A DNA stretch of 17,907 nt, from positions 1 through 17,907 of the forward strand of contig JFHB01000355.1 in the NCBI GenBank assembly GCA_000729835.1. The letters run 5' to 3'. Below, in pieces: positions 9,285-17,907 of the stretch (its first letter is position 1; every line of letters begins with the position of its first letter). Position numbers and translations under genes: made by a program. The notes beneath the pieces are model-generated. The model saw only the letters and a program-made list of their open reading frames with translations. It did no database searches and was not told where the DNA came from. The stretch comes from Atkinsonella hypoxylon. Taxonomy: Eukaryota; Ascomycota; Sordariomycetes; Hypocreales; Clavicipitaceae.

Positions 9285-10449
9285 TCATGTTTTGGTTTTC
9301 TCCATGACGACCTTCCTTGTCAATTCCATGAGATCGTCCGCCAGCTGCTCATCCTGCGACAACTTGCTGCCGGGCTCTGGGACAGCGGGGGGGCATATAT
9401 ATTGCCCTCCCTGCCCGATCGTCGTGGCCGCGAAGACGGCGCTCACAGCTCCCTGAAACTGGATCTTCTTGAATGGCTCAAGGGCGACTGAGAGGCCATA
9501 CCCAGCCAAGGGGTACCTATACACCCGTGTTTATTATCGCTCCTCTACCGACGCCATCCATGGTTGGGATGTTACAACTTACGCTTCGTGGATATCCTCT
9601 TTGCTCTGTTTCGTGCTCACTACGCCGGGATGCACAGCATTCATGAGGACATTCGGATGCCCCTTCTGAGTGACGTGGCGGTTGAAGTAGCGCGCGTACA
9701 AAATAGCAGCGAGCTTGGATCTCCCATACTGGTATTGCGGCCCCAAATCTTGGTTCAGGTGCTCAAGGGTCTTGAACCGGAGATCGCTCGGCACGCTCTC
9801 GTGGAGATTGCTCGAAAGATTGACAATGCGAACAGTTGAGCCAGAGTCTGCCGTCTTCTTCATCAGGGGCAGGAGATGAGAAGTCAGGACGACGTGTCCC
9901 ATGTGGTTGACAGCCATGTGGCGGTCGACGCCGTAGTCGGTGAGCTGATACGTCATGATGCCTCTGCCGGCGTTGTTGACGAGAATATCCAGGCGATCTG
10001 TGGTTTCTGTAATCTGCTCGGCTACTTCCTTAACCCTCTTCCAGTCGCTGAGGTCGCATTGCATCCACACCGTCTTATCAGCAGTTTCCTGACCCATGTC
10101 CTGGGCGATGGCACCCTTGGCGTCCTTGACGACATCGCTGGACACGGAGAGAATGATCAGCTTGGCAATATTGTGCTTGAGGAGTGTGTAAGTGACGCCG
10201 TAGCCGATTCCTTCGCTTCCACCCGTTACAATGGCGACTTTGCCAGACTGGTCAGGCGTCTCGTCGAGGGTGAATGGGCATGTTGAAAGGCTGGGAGCGA
10301 GACCGCCCAGGTTTTCCGCAACGAGGTTCTACATGTCGGAATCAGCATGCTTGTTTGTATTCGCACACGTCCGCATGTGTATCAGTTTACGCCAGAAGCA
10401 TAGAATGGGATTATTGTCTTACTCTAACTCTGTTGACGACGGAAGCCAT
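9285..10449 (-). CDS. Short-chain dehydrogenase/reductase (SDR), retinol-dehydrogenase-like
   Basis: Three exons on the minus strand, 10449-10423 (only 27 nt), 10328-9583 and 9516-9285, give 334 residues. The introns are 94 nt (GTAAGA...TAG) and 66 nt (GTAAGT...ATAG). The joins give MASVVNRVR-NLVAENLGG and KEDIHEA-YPLAGYG. Rossmann motifs are clear: TGGSEGIG (44-51) for NAD(P) binding, CDLSDW, LVNNAGRG, the conserved Asn in MAVNHMGH, the catalytic Ser region IVNLSS, and the active-site YGRSK (Tyr-xxx-Lys). After the active site comes the usual MNAVHPGVVST segment. The enzyme is a classical-type NAD(P)H-dependent oxidoreductase, probably cytosolic, with no signal peptide. The substrate cannot be read from the sequence. 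Its upstream region is shared with the divergent SYO1 gene. Confidence 0.9.
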
Positions 10450-10650
10450 GATAATATCCTTCAAGTGAGGCAATCGGCTTGCTTCACAATGAAGTAAGAA
10501 GTCTTTGGCGTCATGTTGCAGACAAGAAATGGGCTGGTATTTATTCATTCCTCCAACCAAGCAACCTGCAGCGCTGCCATCCGAATGCAAGGGGCTTCTG
10601 TATTCACAGTGCTTTTGCCAGAGCTTTTCTGCGGTGTGATGAATCATCAA

Positions 10651-10672
10651 CCCATCATCGACCCATCATCGA
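10651..10672. repeat. Tandem 11-bp repeat (CCCATCATCGA x2)
   Basis: Two perfect, directly adjacent copies lie three bases from the TGACGTCA site. Further ATCATC words flank it on both sides. Confidence 0.85.
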
Positions 10673-10674
10673 CT

Positions 10675-10682
10675 TGACGTCA
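10675..10682. promoter_or_regulatory. Perfect CRE/ATF palindrome TGACGTCA
   Basis: The 8-bp site matches the CREB/ATF bZIP consensus exactly. It lies 226 bases upstream of the SDR ATG and 393 upstream of the SYO1 ATG. In fungi such sites are bound by Atf1/AtfA-type stress regulators; occupancy here is inferred. Confidence 0.55.
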
Positions 10683-11075
10683 ATGATAGATAATGAGCTC
10701 ATCATCTACGAGATTAGATAAATTGACAGACATTACCCCTATGCTTCTGTGCTAAACACACTGGATTTCCGTCCCCAACACCAACACCGTTGATGCCCAG
10801 GTCCACAGACCAATGCAGCACGATGGAGCTACACTACTCGAGGATTAAAAAATCTAAAAATAAATCAAGTCATTAAAAAAAAAAATCCACCACAAGATTG
10901 CATATTGCTCACCTATCGAACAACAACAACTTGTGTGATTCCCAATGCTTGTCAATTTCATTTACCTTGGGTCTGCAATACAGCGAAACGCGCCCTCTCA
11001 CCAGTATCGCATGCTCCATTACTTTATTGGATTGTGAATTCCCCTCAAGACAATTGCCCCCGACCTCTCCAAACC

Positions 11076-13094
11076 ATGGGCAAGTCGCGCCGCAACCGAG
11101 GCGGGGCATCCCAACGACGAGATCCCATCTCCAAGCCCGTCAAACCTCCCACCGACCCCGAGCTCGCCGCCCTGCGAGAAGCCAAGATCCTGCCCATCAT
11201 CAATGACCTCAAAAATGCCGATCCCAAGTCTCGCTCCGTCGCCGCCGCCGCCATCACGAACCTCGTCCAAGATGCCCGATGCCGCAAGCTGCTCCTGCGC
11301 GAACAAGTCGTCCACACCGTCCTCACACAGACCCTGACGGATGCCTCGTGGGAAAGCAGAGCCGCAGGCTGGGGGATCCTGCAAGTCCTTGCTCAGGAAG
11401 AGGAGGCCGACTTTTGCGTGCATTTGTTCCGCTCGGACATCCTGACGGCGATCGAGTATGCCGCCAAGTCGGTCGCGGAGAAGCTGGCGTCGGGGAATCC
11501 TGAATTCGCGAAGCTGCCCAGGCCAGAGAGGACCATCGTCGGCAGCATCACCGCATCGCTTGTGGCCCTGCTGACTGCGATGGCTGAGGCTGGCGACGAG
11601 CTCTTGGAGGCGATATCGGCCAATGCCACCGCGACGGATCTGCTCTTCCTTCTTATACTCGCTGGCGGCCAAGCTGGGGGGCATGATGATGCCGGTGGCC
11701 TGGTCAATTTGCGAGGTGACGCTTTGGCATGCCTCATGATTCTCGCCGAGGATAACAGCGATTTAGCCAGGAAGCTGGTGACCCATACCGAGTACTACGA
11801 GGCCCTCCGTGCTCTCAAGAACCAAGTATCAAGCGACGGCGTCCTGGCATGCGCCACTCTTCACAATGTCTTCACCTCGCTGGACACACTCGAGAGCGCG
11901 CCTCATGTCCCCGGAGCCGACGATTCCTCACTGATTCCCGCCCTCGCCAAGACGATTGCAAGCATAGAGCCCGGCCGGAGCACCGCGAACGGAGCGCAAG
12001 GCTGGTCGAACCCAGTAGAGCAACAGCAGCTTGCGCTGGAAACACTCGCGTCCATCGGCACAGCCCTCAACTCCGCCAACTTGGACGTTTCCCCAACCCC
12101 GGCCTCCAAGACCCAGAAAGACGCCGCCGTCTCCAGGCAAGACGACGAGGACATGGGTGACGCCGAGGGTGAGGCATCTGGCGGCGAGGAAGACAGCCAA
12201 GATGACGAAATGGACCAAGACGAAATGGAAGCCGACATGGACATGGTCACGGGCGCAGATTTCCCCGACGGGCAACACAACGCAGAAGACATGCCCGTCC
12301 TGAAAGCCCTCATCCAGTCCGCCATCCCCGAGCTCATCCGCATCGCAGCCTCCCCGCCCAGCAACGACGACACCCTCCGCCTCCAAGGCCACGCCCTCTC
12401 GGCCCTCAACAACATCGCCTGGTCCGTCTCCCTAGTCGACTTCACAGCGGACCAAAACGCAGGCATCCAGAAAGCCTGGTCGCCCGTCGGCCGCACCCTC
12501 TGGCAACAAGTCGTCACGCCCATACTCGCCAGCGACACCGCAGACATCCACCTCGCGACCCAAGTCACAGGCCTCGCGTGGGCCATCGCCCGCAGCCTGC
12601 GCGGCCAAACCCCGCTCCAAGCCGACGAGCACCGCAAGTTCATCTCCCTCTACGGCGCCACCAAGTCCCTGTCGCAGGACTCGCATGACTCGCACGACCC
12701 CTTCCAGCGCCTCGGCGTCAAGTGCGTAGGCGTCCTCGGCCAGCTCGCCCTCGACCCGTGCCCCGCGGCCCGGAACCGCGAAATCGCCTCCTTCCTGCTC
12801 GCCCTGCTGGCCGGCCTACCGGATACCCCTGCCGCGGACGCCGTCGAGGCGCTCAACCAGATCTTTGACATCTACGGCGACGAGGACTTTGCGTACGACA
12901 GCGAGGTCTTCTGGGGGGAGAACTTGCTGGCGCATCTGGAGGGGGCGTTGCCCAAGGTGAGAGCCATGGTGAAGAGCGTGGATAAGAAGGCGCAGGCTGA
13001 GTTGAGGACGAGGGCCGAGGACGCGGTCATGAACTTGACGCGCTTCTTGGCGTATAAGAAGAAGCATCGGCCGCAGAATCTGACTTGCTCTTAG
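11076..13094 (+). CDS. SYO1: Syo1/symportin ARM-HEAT repeat chaperone for 5S RNP proteins
   Basis: Intronless, 672 residues from the ATG at 11076 (context AAACCATGG). The N-terminus MGKSRRNRGG and the stretch CRKLLLREQVVHTVLTQTL are characteristic of Syo1. In yeast and Chaetomium, Syo1 uses ARM/HEAT helical repeats to carry the ribosomal proteins uL18 (Rpl5) and uL5 (Rpl11) together into the nucleus with Kap104, for 5S RNP assembly. The basic, Pro-rich first 30 residues fit an import signal, although no PY dipeptide is present there. Helical repeats run from about residue 25 to about 340. An acidic linker follows (about 355-392, very rich in Asp, Glu and Met), and more helical repeats continue to near the C-terminus. 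Third-position GC is high in the central part. The gene is divergent from the SDR and convergent with MLH1. Confidence 0.93.
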   Translation: MGKSRRNRGGASQRRDPISKPVKPPTDPELAALREAKILPIINDLKNADPKSRSVAAAAITNLVQDARCRKLLLREQVVHTVLTQTLTDASWESRAAGWGILQVLAQEEEADFCVHLFRSDILTAIEYAAKSVAEKLASGNPEFAKLPRPERTIVGSITASLVALLTAMAEAGDELLEAISANATATDLLFLLILAGGQAGGHDDAGGLVNLRGDALACLMILAEDNSDLARKLVTHTEYYEALRALKNQVSSDGVLACATLHNVFTSLDTLESAPHVPGADDSSLIPALAKTIASIEPGRSTANGAQGWSNPVEQQQLALETLASIGTALNSANLDVSPTPASKTQKDAAVSRQDDEDMGDAEGEASGGEEDSQDDEMDQDEMEADMDMVTGADFPDGQHNAEDMPVLKALIQSAIPELIRIAASPPSNDDTLRLQGHALSALNNIAWSVSLVDFTADQNAGIQKAWSPVGRTLWQQVVTPILASDTADIHLATQVTGLAWAIARSLRGQTPLQADEHRKFISLYGATKSLSQDSHDSHDPFQRLGVKCVGVLGQLALDPCPAARNREIASFLLALLAGLPDTPAADAVEALNQIFDIYGDEDFAYDSEVFWGENLLAHLEGALPKVRAMVKSVDKKAQAELRTRAEDAVMNLTRFLAYKKKHRPQNLTCS

Positions 13095-13471
13095 GCTATG
13101 AATATGGTTTTTTTTTTCTTTTTTTTTTTTCCCGGGCAAGGAGCTAGATGAATGTGTTGCCTCTACATGGCTTGTTTGGATCTTTGCAAAGAAAAGACCA
13201 AACAGGATAATTTGATTACGCTACGGCGGCATGGTCTGGATATGATTGAGGAAATGAAAAGTTGGCGTCATCAAGGCGACCTAAAAGGAAGGGTCTTTCC
13301 ATAATCCATTACTGAATGAACATCATTACACAGGAAATAGAGTTCAATTCTGGGACATGATGAGCTTTGTAAGAGGATGTTGTGATTCTATTTTCATGCA
13401 TTGAGCTCAAAACATTATTTGTAAAAGCACACTTATTCACCCAAGACATGCTCCCGACGACCAAGCCCGAA
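13095..13471. other. Convergent intergenic region SYO1/MLH1, no gene seen
   Basis: The region lies between two facing stop codons and should hold both 3' UTRs. T-rich runs at about 13108-13130 follow the SYO1 stop closely. Nothing else was recognised. Confidence 0.6.
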
Positions 13472-15875
13472 TCAACATCGCTCAAATACACGGTATAACC
13501 CCTTCAAATTCGCCACTTCAAGTATCCCTCCGTTCATAAGTGCTTTCGTAGCCACCAACTTGGTTTTGAAGGCCGGGAAAAATATATTCTCAATCGCCCA
13601 CCGCACATGCTGCCTTCTCTTCCTCACCTCCGCCGGCACGTCAGCCTCGTTCTTCCCGCTGCCCTGTCCTGGCGCGGGTGCGGCGGGCAACTGCTCAGGG
13701 ACATAAAACGTTGCTAACTCGCGCAGAAACGTCTCGAAGCACGCTTTCTCTTCGGTCCAGTTGACGTTGGGTCCCAAACGTAGTAAGAACCGCGGCAGCT
13801 TTGCCAGCGGCGGGGTATACCCCTTGACCATGAGTGGGATAGAAACAAGGTCTCCAGCTGGGGAAATCTCGAGCGAGAAGTACTCCTGGAGCATCTGTCT
13901 TCGCTCAATTAGTTGAAGGGCCACTTTCTCGACAATTGCTTCCACTGGGAAATCCATATCAGAAGCGTCAAGCCTCTTCTTCTCAGCCTCAGCCGCCATT
14001 CGTAGTAGTTCCCGCAATCCCAGAGGTGGACTGAAACGGATGACGCCAAAATTTCCGAAATCAGTCACGCCCAGTTGATAAAAATACTCAAAGCACGTAT
14101 GCCCATAATCAACGAGAAACAATTTTACGCCGCCTTGCATCGCCGCTAGTCTCCTGCTCTCATCCACGATGCCAACAAAGGTGTGTGTGGAGAAAATTTC
14201 AGTCAAGTCATTATGAATATTATCCCGCACCTCCTTGCGGAGCTCCTTGATACTGTTCAGTCTATAAATAGTTGTTTCTCGGTCGTCTATTGTCTCATAC
14301 TCGACGTTCTCGGGCAGAGCGAGCGGCTCGTCCTCACAAATGGCTCCGTCAGCGGAGCTTTCGCCGGTGTCCGCGCGCGAGAACATGGTGGTAATCTTGC
14401 GAGCTTGAGTATCTGTTCGGACGAGATCATTTGAATTCCTTCTCTTCTTTCCCGTTACCATGAACTTGGGAGCGGGCTCATCGTCTGCGTCCATGGGTTC
14501 AGAGACTGGTTCGGCCCCAGGCAGCAGAGTTTGTGTCTTGAAGGCTCGGCTTGTGTCGACACTCGCCAGTTGTGACTCCAACTTCATGCACACAGCTTGC
14601 AATATTTCATCTTCGTTGAGGAAATGAACTTCTCGTTTTGTTGGATGGACATTAACGTCGACCCGCGCTGGATCAATGCGAAGACTGAGGTAGATGAAGG
14701 GGTGACCCCCTTTGGGAAGGAAGTTGAGGTATGTTTGTTCAAGTGCTTTCTTTATATTAGAAGACTCCACGCTTCGACTATTGATAAAGAGCAAAAACGT
14801 CGTTTTCTTTATATGGTAGTTCGCATTGGTTGCCAGGATATGCGCCTTGAAGCCCCAACGATCGTCTGCCGATTCGAATTCAATTAACTCGTTAGCTACA
14901 CTGCTTCCATAGATCTGACGGATCCTGTCAACAGTGGTGGCTTGGCTTTGGATGGACAAGCTATTTGAAGCTTCCCCAGCTTTTTTGCAAGTGAACCCCA
15001 CGCCTTTGCAGTGGACCGAGTACCGCCCGACCATGTCAATGATCTTGTTGAATTCCTCAGTGTGGGATCGAAATGCTCTCCTTCGAGTCGGAATGTTGAA
15101 AAACAAATCTTCTACAGTAATCTGGGTTCCTGGCCTGCCTGCGACCGCCTTGGGCTCGGCTGGTTGGCCAGGCTTTGGAGCAGCCAGCCTGCCATCTTGA
15201 TAATGAGCCCTCCATGCTAGACTTGAATCCTTGGTTTTCGTTGTTACAGACAAGTGTGCAATATGACTGATGCTTGCAAGGGCCTCTCCACGAAATCCAT
15301 ATGTTTCAATTGAGGAAAGGTCCTCAAACGCCGTGATCTTGCTTGTAGTATGCCGTTCACACAAAACGGGCAAATCTTCTTTCTTTGACAGAAGTTAGCT
15401 GGATCGGCTTTTAGATGGCGACATTTCCGAGGCGCAAAGGTATAGTTCAAGCATGACATGCCTCAATTCCACAGCCGTTATCTGTGATTTGTAGGAGCTT
15501 TAATCCTCCATCTTTGACGAGGATCTCCAAAGCCGTCGAGCCAGCATCCACGGCATTCTCAATCAGCTCCTTGAGAGCATGTACTGGAGCGACGATGATT
15601 TCACCAGCGGCAATCTTGTTGACAACATCTGGATCCAGAGCCTGTTTTTCAAAGGCATATAATTAGCACGATGTCGTTCAATGGACACGTCGAGTGCAGC
15701 CCGAGATTGGGATAGACACGATGTTTTAGTGCCGAAGACGTCATCACACCTTGTGACTTCTCTACAGTGGATAATTAATTACCTTAATACGGCGCGCAGG
15801 TCGAGGCGGCTCAAGAGTACTATCTTCTGCTTTCCCCTTGACCCCTGCAGCGCTATCCACGTCCATTCGGTCCAT
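13472..15875 (-). CDS. MLH1: DNA mismatch repair ATPase Mlh1
   Basis: Three exons on the minus strand, 15875-15783, 15641-15462 and 15382-13472, encode 727 residues (yeast and human are about 760). Intron 1 is 141 nt (GTAATT...CAG); intron 2 is 79 nt with a GC donor. An in-frame TAA lies five codons before the chosen ATG. The GHKL ATPase motifs are intact: motif I with the catalytic Glu56 and Mg-binding Asn60 (ELIENAVDAGST), motif II DNGCGI (85-90), motif III GFRGEAL (120-126), and RPGTQITVEDLFFNIPTRR. The transducer domain has the VDVNVHPTKREVHF segment. A variable acidic and basic linker leads to the C-terminal dimerisation domain, and the protein ends in FERC, the conserved Mlh1 tail that in yeast contributes to the Pms1 endonuclease site. 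It works in the nucleus as MutL-alpha with Pms1. Confidence 0.96.
15383..15461 (-). other. MLH1 intron 2, apparent GC-AG intron
   Basis: The exon ends ATTGAG and the intron starts GCATGT, the GTATGT donor with C at position 2. It has a good GCTAAC branch sequence and ends CAAAG. Only this junction gives DNGCGIE-KEDLPVLCERHTTSK, the conserved Mlh1 text. The GT two bases further on gives either a stop or a one-residue-short, non-conserved joint. Confidence 0.8.
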
Positions 15876-16239
15876 GGCTCCCCTAAGTTACATGGGAAAG
15901 GCGCGCACGGCCCCAACGAGGTGAAACTAGCAAACGATACGAGGCATGAGGTCTTGTGGCTGTTACGGTATACGTTCAATTCCAGTGCTGGGAGTGAGCT
16001 GAGGACGGTTGGCTTGCATTAGACAGCGTCGATGTAACGAGAGCGTGTTGCCAGTTTGAAATTAGAATAGTAACAAAGTCGACAAAAATGATGCAGTGCC
16101 CGCAGACACAACATCTAGTCACGCCTGACTTGATTTCGGTTGTCAAAGGCCTAGCGGGGTCGAGAGCAAGTCGGTCGAGCACGGTCGGATGAAATCATCA
16201 AAATCATTTGTCACTGCGCGTGATTCAGGCAAGCGAATG

Positions 16240-16260
16240 TTTCGCGAGCGCACGTGATTC
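16240..16260. promoter_or_regulatory. SCB-like and CACGTG motifs upstream of MLH1
   Basis: CGCGAAA on the minus strand (16240-16246) matches the fungal SBF/E2F-type core. CACGTG (16251-16256) is a bHLH E-box. They lie about 370 bases upstream of the MLH1 ATG. Short motifs like these also occur by chance. Confidence 0.3.
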
Positions 16261-16616
16261 GCCATCAGTGCAGCATTTCTAGTACAGATTGCCCCCAAGC
16301 CCCCACACGACCGACAAACTGATTGGGAAGCTGCGCCTCTGTTGAAGTGGGCGTAGGTGGTCGCTATCCCTGTTCATCTGTCGAACCCCTGACGCCGCCT
16401 TCTTCGCCATCGGCATTCCCCGAGCGTAACTTGGTCAGTGCTCAAGACCCCGGGGGTTCCTTCTGTCAGAAGGATGACAAAATACAGGACGGTTCCTGCC
16501 AGAGAATGCGGTGGGTAGTCACTGTGCTGTATTCTGTCATCCACGTGGCTGGGAAGCAAAAGCGTACATACGCATCCTTTTGGGTGCGGTAAGACGCCAT
16601 CTGGAACAGGAGTGGT

Positions 16617-17040
16617 GAGTACCTACCTAGGTACCTAGGTAGTAGGTATCTGCCAAGTACTAGGTAAGTACCTAGGAAATATAACAGCTATACCTAGATA
16701 ATTAAAGCGGTACTTTTGATTTACACACTGAGCTCATAGTATTCAACGCAGTTGCTTATCTAACGTACCCTAAGTAGAAAGGTCTACGTACAACACACTG
16801 TATTTTACACATTCAAGCTAGTACGCGTATATCGCTAATGTGGACATTACCAAGCAAACGCCTTAACACGCTCCAAGGGATGTCGTAAACGGTCGGGTGC
16901 CTAGGTCTCAGTAGGTAGGCACCGTACCTGACCTCTGGGATACAACAGATGATACAGACCACAGTAACATGCCTCGTACAGTACGTCATATGCCTACCCA
17001 AGTACCCACACGACTCAGAGTAGGTACCAAGATACCTGCA
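16617..17040. repeat. Cluster of TAGGTA/TACCTA palindromic words
   Basis: Overlapping CCTAGGTA and TAGGTACC words are concentrated at 16617-16700 and again at about 16896-17040. The core at 16623-16642 is a perfect 20-bp palindrome made of two CCTAGG blocks around GTAC. A separate 8-bp inverted repeat (GGTGCCTA/TAGGCACC) sits at 16896-16903 and 16916-16923. Similar words are a common feature of fungal intergenic DNA; their function is unknown to me. Confidence 0.8.
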
Positions 17041-17109
17041 ACACGCGACAGCGGCTGGTGCAGGATGCAAAAGTCGATGCTTCCCCCACCCTGCGCAGAT
17101 CCTCAAGCA

Positions 17110-17390
17110 AATCACCATGGAAGGGGGGAAAAAGGGGGGGGGTCCGACGTCTAACGACCGGCTCGTCATGCGGGAACGGAGCGATAGCAAAACGGGCAAA
17201 AAAAGAAAAAGAACGAGGAACTCAATCCATCCACTCGCGTCGTCGATTTTGGGCCCTCGTACAAGGAGGGAAAAGAAAAAGGAAAAGAGGAAACAAAAGG
17301 GTGACTGTCTCCACGGCAGCATCCCCAAGATGGGAAAGATGAGAGACTAGCGAGAGCAAAAGGGAAAAGAGGAACGGAAACGGCAATGGA
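17110..17390. other. Strand-asymmetric purine-rich tract
   Basis: The plus strand is dominated by A and G in runs such as AAAAAGAAAAAGAA and GGAAAAGAAAAAGGAAAAG, with a G8 run at about 17135-17142. The complementary strand is a C/T-rich tract of the kind often seen next to fungal transcription starts. Open frames on the minus strand across it are Phe/Leu/Ser-rich by composition only. Confidence 0.6.
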
Positions 17391-17907
17391 GAGGATGACA
17401 GCCAGTCGCATTTCGAGCCCCCTCGTCCGCTTCGGAAGAAGAAGGAGGAGAATTCGCCAAAATCTCCATCTACAAGACGGTCCGCAGATTTGTGGCTCGA
17501 GCCGGTGTCGCGCTGCATTGCATTACCTGCCTGCTATCATTCGGATGGCATGTCTGGTCTTAGCTTAAGCTATCCAGATACACGCCCCCTTCCCAGGGAT
17601 TGCCTTCGCTTGACTCTGCCGATCATCATCACCGATACCACCACTGCCACTGCCAGGACCACGGGTAGCGAAGTAACGCCGTTTGCAATATTTCGACCTC
17701 GGCACCCAATTGCCGCCCCCAACCAGCCGCGGTCCAGTCTATCCCCCGGTTCCCATACAGAGAGTATGTGTCTCTCGTATCGACGATGCTCGCCATGGAT
17801 CTCTATCATATGAGCCAGCGTTTGAGGGCTGCCCACCACTTCCCAGTCGATGTGTGGTCACTGATCGGCCCAAATAACGAACCAAACAACCCTTACTTGT
17901 GAATTGG

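Larger units (their letters stand above)
10450..11075. promoter_or_regulatory. Divergent promoter region between SDR and SYO1
   Basis: These 626 bases separate two divergent starts. They hold a perfect TGACGTCA at 10675-10682, a tandem 11-bp repeat just beside it, a CCAAT box (+) at 10810-10814, an ATGAGCTCAT palindrome (10693-10702) and A-rich runs at about 10846-10886. The SYO1 frame is open back to 10905, but the conserved protein start is at 11076. Confidence 0.6.
15876..17907. other. 2-kb gene-free region: MLH1 promoter side and right flank
   Basis: No protein, tRNA or known RNA is recognisable. The MLH1-proximal part holds a CGCGAAA (SCB-like, minus strand, 16240-16246), a CACGTG (16251-16256) and two GCRCGTGATTC words. 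About 16617-17040 is rich in TAGGTA/TACCTA words, and 17110-17390 is strongly purine-rich on the plus strand. The last 500 bases have open frames (for example 17490-17813) without family resemblance; they may be the 5' leader of a gene beyond the window. Confidence 0.55.

Noticed and set aside
11903..12643. Minus-strand 246-codon frame inside SYO1
   Set aside because: It is a shadow of the acidic Syo1 coding region; the Ser/Trp-rich translation is a composition effect.
15244..15459. Small Cys-rich frame MSCLNYTFAPRKC... at the MLH1 exon 2/3 boundary
   Set aside because: It is mostly MLH1 intron 2 read through, and the Cys-rich look is chance.
16323..16592. 89-codon frame in the right flank
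   Set aside because: No recognisable domain and an abrupt, low-complexity Ser/Pro start. It also has no convincing splice partners.
16813..17328. 171-codon minus-strand frame with Phe/Leu-rich segments resembling membrane helices
   Set aside because: The hydrophobic stretches are just the complement of the purine-rich tract, and the frame has no conserved character.
17490..17877. Possible exons of a gene entering from the right edge
   Set aside because: Some Pro-rich text looks protein-like, but no motif, homologous pattern or clear splice site supports a model.
1..17907. A functional cluster of proteostasis genes (UBL3-type, UMP1, SYO1)
   Set aside because: These are interspersed with unrelated genes on both strands with separate promoters. 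Chance neighbourhood of housekeeping genes explains the layout, and I found no novel multi-gene system.

Overview
The window looks like nuclear DNA from a filamentous ascomycete, most likely a Sordariomycete and possibly Hypocreales. The reasons are gene-dense DNA with short introns (49-141 nt), fungal splice signals (GTATGT or GTAAGT donors, CTAAC/CTGAC/CTAAT branch points), and proteins with a filamentous-fungal flavour. The lineage is inferred from protein character and gene structure, not from a database search.

Eight protein genes can be supported, six of them only after joining exons. From left to right: (1) a prenylated, UBL3/MUB-type membrane-anchored ubiquitin-fold protein (+, 28-925, 2 exons); (2) the proteasome maturation factor Ump1 (-, 1829-2337), whose first coding exon is only the ATG; (3) a soluble twin-ATPase ABC protein of the ModF/PhrA/YDR061W type (+, 2760-4721, intronless); (4) a small three-helix DUF202 membrane protein (+, 5099-5819, 4 exons); (5) a type II membrane protein of the fungal family usually labelled 'glycosyltransferase 2' (-, 5981-8398, 5 exons); (6) a short-chain dehydrogenase/reductase (-, 9285-10449, 3 exons); (7) the ARM/HEAT-repeat ribosomal-protein transport chaperone Syo1/symportin (+, 11076-13094, intronless); (8) the mismatch-repair ATPase Mlh1 (-, 13472-15875, 3 exons, one intron apparently GC-AG).

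The last 2 kb (15876-17907) hold no gene I can support. This stretch carries the presumed MLH1 promoter, a field of TAGGTA/TACCTA words with a perfect 20-bp palindrome, and a strongly purine-skewed tract. Divergent promoters lie between UMP1 and the ABC gene and between the SDR and SYO1. The SDR/SYO1 one holds a perfect TGACGTCA (CRE/ATF-type) site beside a tandem repeat.

The genes are mostly unrelated housekeeping functions (proteasome assembly, ribosomal-protein import, mismatch repair, membrane ubiquitin fold). I see no operon-like, biosynthetic, mobile or defence system. No CRISPR, IS, tRNA or rRNA was recognised. The points most worth a second look are gene-structure oddities and the cross-paired loss of catalytic motifs in the ABC protein.
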